NCBI RefSeq assembly: GCF_016545825.1
Contig: NC_052622.1
Location: forward strand, 42,555,263-42,619,262
Length of the DNA: 64,000 nt
Source: Eucalyptus grandis
Lineage: Eukaryota > Streptophyta > Magnoliopsida > Myrtales > Myrtaceae
Direction of reading: 5' to 3'
The notes under the pieces were generated by a model. That model had not been told where the DNA came from and ran no database searches. It was given only the letters and a program-made list of their open reading frames with translations. Below are positions 24,058-36,159 of the stretch, in pieces (the stretch's first letter is position 1; each line of letters opens with the position of its first letter). A program made the position numbers and the translations under genes.

Positions 24058-24159
24058 ATGGCCCAAGCCGCCGCTCCACTCAGCAGGTGCGTCCGATCGG
24101 AGCGTTGCCAAGGTTTCGGGATCGGCGTCGCGAGCCTGACTCCGTTCGCGCGGTTGTGA
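24058..24159 (+). other. uORF of 33 codons in the bHLH leader
   Basis: ATG GCC start (MAQAAAPLSRCVRSERCQ) with a TGA at 24,157-24,159. It is in the expected 5' leader. No family recognised. Confidence 0.35.
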
Positions 24160-24250
24160 GCTCGTATCCGATAGAGCAGGGGTTGTTGTCGCGCGCGTGC
24201 GTTGTGGTTGTGTGAGTGCTTTCTTTTCCCTCGTCTAAGTAGAAAGAGGA

Positions 24251-24358
24251 ATGGGCAGGGATAGTCTTCTGCTTCCGACTGTAGGACCTCCAATAAAGCT
24301 AGGAACAGCAGGGTTAAGGAGAAAACAGGCCGGCAGAGGATCGTATCGGGGAAGCTAG
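24251..24358 (+). CDS. Candidate conserved-peptide uORF of the LHW-like bHLH gene
   Basis: A 35-codon frame beginning MGRDSLLLPTVGPPIKLG and continuing Arg/Gly-rich to a SYRGS end, with stop TAG at 24,356-24,358. It lies 155 bases before the main ATG. LHW-like bHLH genes in Arabidopsis (AT2G27230, AT2G31280, AT1G06150) are known to carry conserved peptide uORFs (CPuORF6-8), so both place and length fit. The frame is open through GC-rich leader that is otherwise repeat-like, and the peptide looks structured. Such peptides usually act in cis by stalling ribosomes or limiting reinitiation. I could not align it with the published peptides, so the match is by position. Confidence 0.6.
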   Translation: MGRDSLLLPTVGPPIKLGTAGLRRKQAGRGSYRGS

Positions 24359-24513
24359 GGTTTGGATAAGCTGTGAAATTGGGGTGTTTTGATTGGGGTT
24401 TGCTTAAAAAAAGAAATTTTTAAGTGGGAGCCTAGAAAGTTGGGGGCATTAGGTGGAGGTGGTGGTGGTGGCTCTCTCTTGTTGTGCTTGATAGGATTGT
24501 TCTTGGAACTGAA

Positions 24514-27500
24514 ATGGGGGCGTACATGCACCAACTGCTGAAGAGCCTCTGTTCTGGTTCCGAGTGGAAGTACGCCGTCTTCTGGAAACTCAAGCATCGG
24601 GCGCGCATGTGAGTCGATAAATTTTCCTCTCGTGCTTTCGTCTGGTGATTGCCCAAATTGCTAGAATGGTGGTTTGTGCATGTGCCCGTGATGGCTTCTC
24701 TGTTAGTTGAAAATTTTACTTTTCTTTCTTGGAATAGAAGCTAGATAACAATTAGATAATTAATCTACTAAGAGGATAGTTAGTAGTTAATTTTGGGTCA
24801 GTCATACTCATAATTGATGTATTTGTCGGCTATACTGGGGATGTATTTGATGTAATGCGATACAGCTTGACATGTTGATGCGATGCTACCAGATGACTTT
24901 TTTATACGTCTTTTGATGAGGTATTGTCATTTATTAGTATCATGTGCTCAAAATCCTCAGTAAGTGCGGATATTCAAGAAGGAATAGATATGCAATAATA
25001 AGTCAGACAAAGTAAACTGCGCTGACATTTAGTTAAAGAGAGGGCAATAATTTGGCAAAGTGATAGGGAGAAACTCTTTGCACCTACTGATAGCTGGAGC
25101 TTATGCCGGCAGAGCCTTTCCATGCACCATCTTTCAACTAGAAACAGCACCTTATGAGAAGTCACGTCTTTATAAACTTGCAATTCTCTCGATTGTTAGA
25201 ACTGAACGGTTGCATGGTAGTGTGCATGGGCATAGATATTCAGATGGTTTCTGTATGTAGATATAATTGTAGGAATAAACATATCTATATAAAAACAGCT
25301 ATTGGTTGAAGAAGCTTTAACTCATATCGGCATGTGACTATTTATTGAAAAAGTTTCACAAAGGAAAGTAGGGGCAGATGCATGTCAAGCATTAATAAAA
25401 ACTCTTTCCTCAATTATAGCATATGCAATTCAATGCATACTTTCATATATTTTTTACCATCTCTAGGTTCTTATGGTCATTGGTTCTTGGAATGTTTCCA
25501 GGGTTTTGACTTGGGAGGATGCATACTATAACAGCCATGGACAAACTGGTCTTTCCAAGTTTAAGTGCTCTGAGGAGACAGTGGACCACTCAAACAATCT
25601 TGGATACTCGCGTGATCCCCTTGAGTTAGCTTTGGCAAAGATGTCCTATTACGTGTATTCTCTTGGGGAAGGGTACAGTTTAACATTTTAAAAAATCTGC
25701 AATAGATAGACTATGCAAATTGCTTTATCATTTGTTTTGAGTCAGTAATTTTGAGGGTTAATTCCGTTTTCTCTGGACCAATTGACAACAGGATTGTGGG
25801 GCAGGTCGCAGCTAGTGGGAAGCATCAGTGGTTATGTCCCAATCTTTATCTAGCCAATGCCTACTTATCATCGGAGGTCCACCTTAATCCTCGTGCAATA
25901 TACTCCTCATATTTCTGTTTTCCAATAAAATTGGGTTAATATTGACGTCAGATTGATATCTTTATCTACACAAATTATAAATCTTCTATTTATCCATTCA
26001 TTGAATGTGTTTTGGGTGATTTTCAGGACTGCGATATCTGGCAAACACAATTTTCAGCTGGAATCTCGGTATGCTTATTTCTGTTTGTATTTGCCATGTT
26101 CTGAGTTGAAGATTGTTTTTGGTTTTTACTTTAATGACGTGGAATATATCTAATTGTAGTGTTGTATTCCTATATTGACTCCTTTATTGGGACAATATGA
26201 AAGTTCTCGACTTTTGTTAACTCAACAATCTTTTGAAAGTAACTTATGCCTCTTTTTGCATACTTTATATTAATATTCACTATAAATGTGTATATAAAAT
26301 TTGTAATTGTATTTTTGTGTGAAAGTAATGAAAATAAGTGATGGATTACCTGCTGCGCATAACATGTATAATCAAATGTGGTGATTGTTGAAGCAGATGT
26401 GTAGTGCAGGTGCTTATTTTTCTAATTACATCTATTATATTCATAAAATCACTATTGATAATTACTCATTGTTTCAAAGATAAGATTGTTTTATTACAGT
26501 AGTTCAATGTCTACCCATGCATGCAATTTTGTCTATTTCATGCACATAGGCTCTAATGCATACTCAAATATGATTTCTACTTTTCAATATTCACTGTTAA
26601 AACTCAATAGTTTGTTAAGTCTGTCTGGCAGAGTGATAATATCTGCTGGAATTGGATTAAAAAACGATATTGAATGACATTGTAGATTGTTTGTCATATG
26701 TAGCTTTTTCTTTACACCTTATCTGCTAATAAAATTCTAATGTCAGTCTATCTGTTGAACTCTGCAGGCTGTTCTCGTCATGGCTGTTCTTCCACATGGA
26801 GTTCTGCAGCTTGGCTCTTTAAATAAAGTAAGATAACTTCCAAAGTTTTGGGATCTGCAGATTAATTCGTCAATATCCCTTTTCTTTTCTGGAGTAAGGA
26901 GGCACTTTATCCAATTAACACGAAGCTCTATATTTTTATTGTGTCCAAGTTGTTTATAATTCTCCTAACACTGCACAGATGTATATGTTTTAACGCTTGT
27001 GTCCTGAGAAATGTGTTCATTGTTCTTTGGTTGCTGATATCCAACCAGTCATCAAATATTTGAATTTGTCGTGAGGTGGTTGTGTTTGAATTGTATTTTC
27101 TTTCTTCTCACTGCTGAAAAATCAAATGCTTTAACCTTTTTGCCATAAGTCTCAGAATTTCTCTGGCTTCATATAGCTGATCACCCCCACGTTTGTTGTT
27201 TTTACCAACCCTGTGTCAGGCCATTTTCCCTATCGATGAATCCCGTCTTTTCTACAAGTGAATTTCTATTTGACATCAACTTGGATTAATTTTCCTTGGA
27301 AGTCAGATATGTGTCAAAATGTTGCATGATTTAGTCTTGATTTTATCTTTCTTGCATTTGGCTTTTATATGAGAGCAGGCGAACGAGGATGTGAAGCTGG
27401 TGACCAATATCCGAGATGCATTTTTATCTTTCCAAGATTCCTTGTTACAGCTTAAATCTGTTCCCTTGCCATGTTCTGATAATTTACTACAGCAGGTCTC

Positions 27501-30020
27501 TCTCTCTCTCTCGCACATTCTCCCCCCCCCTTTTTTCCCCTGGCGTGGATGTGCACACACACACAGGGACACGTGAATGCATGCTTACAAATGCACACAA
27601 GTGCTCATGCACAGAGCAACACATGGATTCCACTATCATTACCAGCATTTCTGGCTATAGTCTCACATGTTTCTGCATTCTTATTCTCAGGGAAGTTCAT
27701 TTATGGATGGTTTGGTTTCAGAAGCCACTTCTGATTGCTCTGGCAACTTAAATGAATCTAAAGAAGAAACAAATATATGTTCACCTTCTCCATATAATGA
27801 AAAGTACATTGAGAGATCCTGTGTTCTGCCACTGTCTGGAAGTCATCGTAGAACAGAAGTTAAGGTTCTTCACAATCATGAACAGAGGCCAAATACTTTG
27901 GAGAATCATATTCAAGAAAATATATGCAATAAGAAACTTTTCAAAGAAGAACCTATTTTGGATGGTCTAAATGCCATTCTGGCACCCCCTATCGGTCCAT
28001 TCACGGAAAATATATCGTCCAGCTGTTATCTATTTGAAAATGCCTTTCCAGCTGAAGAGAAGGGTGTTGATTGCACATATCTGCCTTTAGACCAGTTAGG
28101 ATCTTCTGGTCATGATAGAATCAGAACTCGTGGTTCAGATGATATTTCAAATGAGCTCCTTCAATTACCAGAAATGGCACAAAAAGATTTAGGGAAACGT
28201 TTGGAGATTGATGATAACCTAGAGAAATCCAGAGGATCATTTGGATTCCCGAGTATTTCAGAACTGCATGAAGCACTTGGACCAGCTTTTTCAAGAATGA
28301 GTGCTTCCTCAGTTTGGGAAGAAGGCAAAACAGAAGCTGAAAGAACAGTGCAGATTTTAGAAGGGATCAGCACCAGCCGTTCAACGAATGAATCAGACTC
28401 AGAGCATCTTCTGGAAGCTGTAGTGGCTAAAGTTTGTCAGAGTGGTCATGACAATAAAAATGAAGGATCATTTTCCAGCTCATTAAGGTCTCCAGTGGTT
28501 TCAGGAAGAGTGCCAGAAGCTTCCAGCTCTAGCCTTTCTAAGTTCACTGCTCATTCAGTGGGTTATTCAATTGATCAGTCCTATTATTCGGAAGGACACG
28601 GCCTACATTCATCAGACAAAAGTCTGGCTATGTCTTCAGCAAGCATTTCTTCTTCTTGTCAAACTTCACATAGTGATCTGTTAGAGAGGTCATTGGAGCT
28701 GGCGAAGCACAGCAAAAAGAGGGCCAGACCTGGTGAAAATCGTAGGCCCCGGCCAAGAGACAGACAACTGATCCAAGATCGTCTAAAGGAACTAAGAGAG
28801 TTGGTGCCTAGTGGGTCAAAGGTAAGTTCTGGAGATCTTTCTTCTCCAGTCAAGTTGCTGTCTTCTTGCTTTTGATGATTTTGCTTCCTATCAGGAAATG
28901 TGGTTTTTCTGCACTAAAATTTTTCAAACATTTGCAGTGTAGCATTGATGCACTGTTGGAGCGCACAATCAAGCATATGCTTTTTCTACAAAGCATCACT
29001 AAGCATGCTGACAAACTGAACAAGTGCGCTGAATCGAAGGTAAGATTGATCTTCTCCTTAAAACTGTGGATGAAGGAAAAAGCCTGCAGAATATCAGCAT
29101 CTTCTTGACGTGCTCTTTTTTGTCAGCTCGTTTTGTTTTTCACATATTTATCTCATAGGTATCTGGACTAGGTCTTTCTATCATACTTTACCCTAGTGTA
29201 ATATTTCTTTCCAGATCCCTAGAGTTCAAATAGATGTCCATGGCAAATAGCACGTCTGCTACCTATGGAAAATGAGATATTGCCTGAACGTTGCTCCATA
29301 TCCTGAATTTTGCAGCTCCGTCACACTGAACCAGATGTACTGGGATCCTCCAGTAATGAACAAGGATCAAGCTGGGCAGTGGAGGTGGGCAGCCATCTCA
29401 AGGTCTACTCAATCATGGTCGAGAATCTTAGTAAGAAGGGCCAGCTGCTTGTGGAGGTAGGGACATATTATCATGTAGAGATCATGTTTAATACCATTGT
29501 GTGATTAGGGGAGGAAGGTCAATGATTATTTCCTAAAAAAGGGTTAAAAATAACTGCTTTTGCCATTCATCTCCAAAATGAAGTGGATAGTGGTGGGAGG
29601 GATCTTCAATTTCTAACCTTCACATTTCCTTCTGGTCAGCAAACCTTATTTTTGAATAAACTGATCAGTACGATCCAAATGTGATTGATGTGTGCAGATG
29701 ATGTGTGAAGATTGCAGTCATTTTCTTGAGATAGCAGAAGCAATTAGAAGCTTGGGTCTGACGATCTTAAAAGGTGTCACAGAAGCACATGGTGACAAGA
29801 TATGGATAGACTTTGTGGTTGAGGTACGTTGTGGATATCTGAATGATACATTTGCTTGAGAATGACATACATTATCGTTAGAGGTTGCGTTTTGTTCTCT
29901 GTGGTCGCCCTAATCAATTATTTGCTTGGATGGCTGCAGGGGCAAAATAACAAAAGCATCCACAGAATGGATGTCTTGTGGTCGCTTGTGCAAATATTGC
30001 AACCCAAGACTTCAACATGA
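24514..30020 (+). CDS. LONESOME HIGHWAY-like bHLH transcription factor (bHLH155 type), 11 coding exons
   Basis: Exons: 24514-24608, 25502-25672, 25792-25876, 26027-26068, 26768-26827, 27379-27495, 27691-28821, 28938-29039, 29316-29456, 29698-29823, 29940-30020. All are GT-AG, total 2151 nt, giving 716 residues with no frame break. The N-terminal LHW/MYC-N domain is clear: HQLLKSLCSGSEWKYAVFWK, VLTWEDAYYNSHG, GIVGQVAASGKHQWL, DCDIWQTQFSAGIS, VLPHGVLQLGSLNK. A long disordered exon 7 ends in a basic segment (KKRARPGENRRPRPRDRQ) and helix 1. Helix 2 is SIDALLERTIKHMLFLQSIT in exon 8. Exons 9-11 form the C-terminal ACT-like region (MVENLSKKGQLLVEMMCEDC, LTILKGVTEAHGDKIW). LHW-type factors heterodimerise with TMO5-type bHLHs to drive vascular cell division; this bHLH155-like branch is less studied. 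The basic region lacks the usual His-Glu-Arg DNA contacts, as expected for the group. The long uORF-rich leader suggests translational control. Confidence 0.92.
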
Positions 30021-31439
30021 AATGCAACATGCTGCCCTTGGCCTCTATCCAGAAACATAACAAAATGTTCCAGAAACTCTATAATGTATGCATGTAAGTC
30101 ATCCATGAAATGGATTGGTCCAATTCTAGTTTGACCTTTGTGTTTTATCCTCCTTGGCTTTGGGGGAGGAAACCTTGTTTCCCTGGTGTGTTCATGCGTG
30201 AAGATGAGTGTTGACCCCATTACAACAGTGAGATATCGTGAATGGGGTTTGAGTTTGCACAAGTCACGTCCTCCTTAAAACCTTGCAATTAGCTGCTGTG
30301 CATCGAATGCCCTATTGTGATCTGAGTGATGCTGTTTCTAATGTTCTAACTTCCGAGTTTTCTTTCTTCAATATGCCATTGCTTTTAGGGTGGACCAATA
30401 TATGAGCATTTGGTCCTCGGTTCCTTCTGCTACATGTGCCAAATACTGGGAACTAAAAATACATTGCATTCTTAATTTTTCTTTTGGGTTTCAAATGTAA
30501 GTTGCATTATTCCGGAAATAAGTAGTTGACTCTCATCTCAGTTCATGGTACATCGGGCATGTGGATGACGTGCATGTAATGGTAAATTGAATGGTGTCCA
30601 AGGATGATTTGCGTATGGTTTGTCTCCTGAACTTGATAATATAACGACTTTTTGTTCTGTTGTCACCCCTGGAGGAGGATTTTGGGGGCGAAAATAGTTT
30701 CTGGTGTTATGAAGGAAAGTGACGAGTTGGCATTTTGTAACAGAACCTCAGATGAACAGATGGTCATTTCTTTAGTCGGAAACTATTTTCCAATGAAAAG
30801 TGGTTCTGAAAGTATTCAAGGTAAAAGCACATATTTGGTTCCAGAATCTGCATTATTTTTCCCATGTTGTTATCCAATTTGTCGTGCAATCAAGTTCCTG
30901 AATATGTGGAATTTCTCTGATCGAGTCAATCATTCCAGATTTGTGCTCATCAAGTTGCAGAACAACTAAGCAAATGTCCAGTAGGTACTCTCATTCATCA
31001 AACTTTTGGCTGGAATTTGCTAGTTTCAATTTGCTCGTGTTGGTGACAAAGAAACTTGATGGATAAAAATTCATAAGGACAATGACTTGATTGTGGAAGT
31101 TACAGTTTGAGCATCACTTATACAAGTTTAGTGACTAAATCTGCACTTTCCTTCTATACTTAGTATAAATAAAGATGGATCTTCCTTTGCATCCACAACT
31201 CGGAGGCAATAAAAAAAGATGGAAGAATAAGAACAGTCGGGGAAACTCGTAACCGCCGAAACCTAATGCTAATCATCAGAACAACATTACGCCACCACCA
31301 TGAATCAGAAGAATCCACTTCAACGCTGATTTGTTTTATTTGGGTGGAGATTTTATTGCTCAAATCGAAACAGATAATTGCAAAGTCCTACCACACACTA
31401 AAATAAATGATACAACGAGTCGAGAGAATTGGTATTTTC
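30021..31439. other. bHLH 3' flank, later duplicated at 59-60.2 kb
   Basis: This is noncoding on both strands as far as I can see. Segments at 30,180-30,270, 30,540-30,740 and 31,320-31,440 recur in degenerate form, in the same order, at 59,030-59,120, 59,340-59,560 and 60,070-60,220. Confidence 0.6.
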
Positions 31440-31612
31440 CACAACTCTGCTCTATCTGGAGTCGCTTATCCTGCAATGTGGAAGTGCTGAATTTCTCACT
31501 CTGGCCATGGGATTTATAGTAGGCGAGGTATTCCAAAAGAGAGGTTTCTTTGTATATAAGTGGATTGTTTTCAGAGAGAAGCTCCTTTATTGCCTAAAGG
31601 GTTTGGTCAGTG
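31440..31612 (-). pseudogene. Relic of dioxygenase exon 3
   Basis: The minus strand reads a degenerate KPxxxIKELLSENNPPIYKETSL-like stretch, using bases equivalent to the last exon of the dioxygenase copies at 40.9, 49.2 and 60.3 kb. It has internal stops. It is cut at about 31,612 by an LTR 3' end, so the rest of this gene copy was lost or replaced. Confidence 0.65.
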
Positions 31613-31803
31613 CAGCTGTATGCATTCTTCATGGTGGACTTTAGGACTTTGTTCCGGTAACCAATTTGCTGTTTTATCAAATATGTAGATATATATATAT
31701 ATATATTGTAATAAGTTAATGTTGCTTTTGTGCATGAGGTTGCATCCTTCGGGAAGGAGGATAGCCCTACCATTCTTCCTTTACTTGTAAAGTTGGGGCA
31801 TGA
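31613..31803 (+). repeat. 3' end fragment of the 2-kb LTR family
   Basis: It ends GTTGGGGCATGACA, like the ends of the LTRs at 43.4-45.5 and 51.1-53.0 kb. It includes the family words TGGACTTTAGGACTTTG and GAGGTTGCATCCTTCGG, and holds a short (TA)n tract at 31,687-31,706. A sister fragment is at 45,700-45,893. Confidence 0.65.
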
Positions 31804-32366
31804 CAAATATGGAACAGTGTGTAGTCATTAAATTTATGGACACTAAAAGGAGAGCTCTCTGGTAATTGAAACACTCGATTTGGGTTTATTGCAAGGGTTA
31901 GTGCTGGGGTATTTTGAGACGAAGCCTCTTAAGTTTATGTGATGAGTAGTGTGTCATATCACAAGTAGACTTGATGCAAATAGACTTGATGCAAGTGGAT
32001 CATATTCGAGTTAAACTTGACACTGACTTATCAAGAGAAATTCAAATTTAATTCGACAAACTCAAAATAGACATGACTTGATAAGTTGTGACCCACTTCT
32101 TTTTGCCAAAAGCAGCATTTCATCATAATGGGTTTGGAAAGAAGCAAGACACATGAGAACAAAATCGAATACGATGCCATAACACAAGTAAACGGTCCTA
32201 AATTTGCCATTATAGAGATCGCTTATGACAGCTCTAACGGATGAAATTTAAAGAGATGGTGAAACTCGTTACCCATTATATCTCATGAAAAGATTGATCC
32301 GTCATTATTCATGTGAGCGCGAACACCTTCAATGAAGCTTTTACACGTGTCACATGTGTGTACTCT
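31804..32366. other. Spacer and 3' flank of the intact dioxygenase gene
   Basis: No gene. The sequence is duplicated at 45,894-46,601 (for example GACACTAAAAGGAGAGCTCTC in both). Confidence 0.6.
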
Positions 32367-34215
32367 CTACTTGGACTCGCTCACTCTGAAATGAGGAAGC
32401 ACAGATTCACCATTCAGGCCATTGCCACTGGAGAGGTAAAACCCAAAATACTCTGTGAAAGTGGTCTCTCTGTACATGGGTGGATTGTCCTCATCGAGAA
32501 GCTCCTTTATTGGCCCATACGGCTTCGACTTCTGTGTCTCTCCTGGTACGAGGAAGCATGCGACTGACACCCGGGGCCCGGCCTTCCTGGCAACGACCCG
32601 GTGCTCCACACTCTTGAACTTGTCGTTACTAACAAGCTGCATCAACAAATCAGGCAAAAGGCAAATCATTCTTTGACGCGAAGATAACTCGACCTTATTC
32701 GAATCGGAAACATATGTGGTAAACGACAAATGTGAATGATCTTTGTACCTGCATGGAGTCTCCAATGTTGGCTAGGATTGCTCCAGGCACTGGGCACACA
32801 TCAATCCACTGGTTTTGGTGGCGGATTTGGAGGCCTCCATGGTGGTTTTGGAGGAGAAGAGTGAGAAATGAGGCATCTGAATGATTGATTGTGCCTATAG
32901 TCAGCTCTGGCTCCGGGCAAATTGGGTAGTAATGGCTTACGAATCTCTTGGATTCCATGCATCCAATGTCACCAAGATAGTCTGAATCAAGCCCTAATGC
33001 CTCTGATAGTAGTTCAGACAGAGATTTCTTCAATTTTTCGATGTGTCTTTCATACTCGAAAACTGGCTCTCTGCAGAAGAGTGAAAAAGGCATCATGAGC
33101 GTTTTCTTCCTTTTCCTCTCATTTTACCGTAATAATGGTTCTGGTTTTGTCAAGACTTTTGCAATGGAAAATTCTTTCTTGACCCTCTGAAGATGTGTTC
33201 TAGGATTTGAAAAACCTTAAGCTTGTTTAAGTAATAGACTTTTATTTTGTACGTGAAATGAAAGATGAGAGTTAGGTTGGGAAGTAGCCACATGCTAATG
33301 ACTAATGAAGTTGGAAGAAATATAATCGAGGGCTGGTAATGTGTTAGAATGCGAATGAACGGTCAAACTTCCTAAAAGTTTACAATGAAAGGGTACGACG
33401 TAATTCGCACGTTCTTTTCTGAACAATCCTGCAGTAACACGATGAAAGCCTAACATGTGCGAGTCCAAATACATGTGGAAATAATAATTGAACCCTAGTG
33501 TGTAAAGAAGGGAAAATTATAAATAGATGAAAAAAAGAGAGGTGAAGTATCGAATTCAAGATATCTTGCCCTGATACTGTGTTGAATTTATAAGGAAAAC
33601 TGTCCTCTTTCCCTTTCAAAATAACGTAGAAACACGACATAAATAGGGCATCAATTATGATTCAGACCTGCATATAAGAGGGACTGCCTCTGGGTCTGGC
33701 GCTCCACTCGAGAAGTCAAAATACACGGTATCCTTCCAGGTTGCTGCTTTGGACCTAAACAAGTCTCCATTGCTGTAGTACCTAAATTTCTTTGCATTAT
33801 CTCTTGAGTACCACTCTCTCTTCACGCCCTCAGGCTGCTCGTGGAACTGCTTGACAGCTTCCAACGTGCCGTTCATCACATTGACCGGGATGCCATGGTT
33901 GATTATCTGGAAGAACCCCCATGTCTCGGACGCTCTACAGAGGTCATTGACCACGTCTTCCCGCCGGCAATCCTGATAGCCCCTCATGTCAATGATTGGG
34001 ACCTGGAGGCCCGTAGCAGCCCCATCAGTGTCGGGGGACAAGTTGTGCAGGTTCTGGGGTGGGTGTATGAAGAGCCTGGGGACCTTGGTCACGCCCGAGT
34101 CTATGAGGCCTTTGACTCCGGCTTTGGTCTCGTCGAATTCCTTTGCTTCTTTCGCTCTGTCGTAGTGTGGTCCGCTACAGGTGATGGGTTCTCCATGACC
34201 GGGCAAGGTCTGCAT
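32367..34215 (-). CDS. 2-oxoglutarate/Fe(II) dioxygenase, ACC-oxidase-homolog (2A6/E8-like) group; intact copy
   Basis: Three exons (34215-33668, 33070-32749, 32636-32367) join by GT-AG to 1140 nt, 379 residues, with no lesion. The N-terminal DIOX_N region has [22 protein letters not shown] and [17 protein letters not shown]. The jelly-roll core has [14 protein letters not shown]. Iron ligands are His246 and Asp248 (TINHSDASF) and His302 (SVEHRV); the 2-oxoglutarate-binding pair is Arg312 and Ser314 (PRVSVACF). Length and intron positions fit the DOXC subgroup of Arabidopsis AT1G06620/2A6 and tomato E8. These soluble cytosolic enzymes usually hydroxylate small specialised metabolites. Despite the name they are not proven ACC oxidases, and the substrate cannot be read from sequence. 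It is the only undamaged copy of five in the window. Confidence 0.9.
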
Positions 34216-34286
34216 CTTTGTAAGATGAAACTTTGGTGCCTATTAAGGTGATTGAGTTGTGTCCTTTTTGGTGTGGCCATATGACC

Positions 34287-34295
34287 ATATATATT
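34287..34295 (-). promoter_or_regulatory. TATA-like box of the intact dioxygenase gene
   Basis: On the minus strand AATATATAT lies about 75 bases before the ATG, followed by GTCATATGG. The equivalent segment at 48.5 kb upstream of the damaged copy reads AATATCTATGG, a weakened TATA. Confidence 0.45.
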
Positions 34296-34297
34296 CT

Positions 34298-34392
34298 GCA
34301 GAAAACATAGAGAACCAGTAGGTGCCAATCACATGGAAATGGAGACCGGTAAGTGCCAATCACATCGACATGGGGAGCCGGTAGGCGCCTGG
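34298..34392. repeat. Short minisatellite, about 32-bp unit, in the dioxygenase promoter
   Basis: Two and a half imperfect units of the form ATGGAGACCGGTAAGTGCCA followed by ATCACATCGAC. A longer array of the same unit is at 48,518-48,630 upstream of the damaged sister copy. Confidence 0.7.
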
Positions 34393-34645
34393 ACTGGGGT
34401 TTCTAGCCAAATGAAATATTTAATGTGGCCATGTGCTGATAAACATGGCCTAGATAATAAAAAAAGGGAAAGCATTGCTTTTCTTTCAAGCAATTGTCAC
34501 GTTCATTGTGTAGAGACGTGATCCATTTGTGAAAGAAATGCCTATAAATCAAAATCTAATAGTGGGTAGTTGAATCTATTGATGTTCAAGTCACCTACCA
34601 GGTAGTTGGATTTTTGGGGTAATAAAAAAAAGGAGCTCACCAGAG

Positions 34646-35945
34646 TTTTTTTTTTTTTTTTTTTTTTGGTAAAAGGTAAGTATTATAGATAGATTTGTGA
34701 ACCGGGAAGCTATACATAGTACAGCAGAGAAGAGCCGGCACCAAAAAACTTGCACTCAAAGGGTCAGAGAAATACCAATCGAGTGGAAGGGTGCCAACCC
34801 AAGCTGCAAAGAAAGATACAAGAAACGGGAAAACAAGCGGCTAGAAGAAGGCTAACGAACAGCATAGCCAGGGCATAAAGCAAGACAAGAACAAAAGAAA
34901 AGGGAGGGCATAAATACAACCCAACAAAACCAGGTTGCAACCAAACCGAAGCAACATCCAAGTGAACTGGAACCAGCAACATTAGCGACTGAAAGACCCA
35001 GGGAAAAAACGAGGTAGAGAACCTCCCAAGCAAGGGGGAAGAGGGGGTGACCCACGAGCATCTTCAATGCAAGGAAAAACATGAACGGGGCACAAAAACG
35101 AACGGCCATATGATCACTTCAGTAGTAGGCCAAAACACTTACTCAAAGATTGAAGGGTGGATACCCTAGCTAAGTTGAAGACGTCTGTTGCGAGGGTTAT
35201 TCAGGACCTTTGAGAATGTAAGGGCCTTGTCTTTAATAGCTTTGATTAGATGGGCTTTCAAAGCTGAGAGGAAAAGCTATTGGTTGTGGAAGATGATATT
35301 GTTTCTCTCCTCCTAGACAAAATAACATAAGGCCCCAAAGGCAAATTGAGTCATCGATTGGTGGAACCCTGGATCAGATAAGTGCTTAATAGCCCACAAA
35401 AGGTTCTCTTTCCAAGCCCGGTTTCTCCAAGGAAGATTAAACTTCGCCGCCCAAAAGGCTGCAAGGCCGCGAGTAATGGAGCAGCCAAAAAAAAGGTGAT
35501 CGATTGAATCCGGTCTAATCGAACAAAATGCACAAGACACATCCAGGATTCTTTCATGGGAGGTAACCTCACCTGAGTTGGTAGACGATTGCGAGTAATT
35601 AGCCACAGGTGAGTTTGATATCGAGGAGGGAGAGAGGGGCTCCAAATAAACCTGAACCAGTGACTCAAGGGCTTCCTCGACCTTAGGAGATTCCAAGCAG
35701 AAGCTGAAGAGTAGATACCAGAGGGGTGGCCCAGCCAAACCAATCAGTCATTTTCCCCATTAAGGTTCGGGAGGGGCTCCTCCTAGGTCGCAATAACATT
35801 CGCAAATGTGGACGGTGTGGTCAGGGCTGCCAAACCAATTATGACTGATGCAAGTCGTGGAATACTGGAGCGATAGATATCATGATTGGAGAAGATCTTA
35901 TAGAGAGGGCCACGAGGATGCCAAGAGTCGAATCAAAAGGAGGCT
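34646..35945 (-). mobile_element. 5'-truncated LINE (L1-type) remnant
   Basis: Read on the minus strand, the element ends in a 23-base A tail (T run at 34,646-34,668). Its coding end at about 35,743-35,313 is the reverse-transcriptase zinc-binding domain of plant LINE ORF2: HPSGIYSSASAWNLLRSRKP, LWLITRNRLPTQVRL, then in a shifted frame CAFCSIRPDSIDHLFFGCSI. The frameshift near 35,570 and the absence of RT and endonuclease show a dead 3' fragment. No clear target duplication found. Confidence 0.75.
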
Positions 35946-36159
35946 GAAGAATCCCAAAATATCATAGTAAGTAAAATGTAACTATCATAACTTTCACAGG
36001 ACGCTCAATAATGTATTATAACTTTTTCTGACCACTAGAGTTGTATGATCTCTGAAAAAATGTTTACTTGAATGTTATAACTTTAAAAATTGTTTACCCA
36101 AGTATTGAAAATTTGACATGGCATTACCAAAATTTCAATACCACCACCACCACCAATCT

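Noticed and set aside
23205..24079. Several ORFs on both strands around the bHLH leader
   Set aside because: Driven by the A22, (GA)n, (CT)n and (CCCT)n tracts; only frames with true ATGs in the likely leader were kept as uORFs.
25060..26677. Small ORFs within 25-26.7 kb
   Set aside because: They lie in introns of the bHLH gene or are exons read through donors; the exon chain given accounts for the coding sequence.
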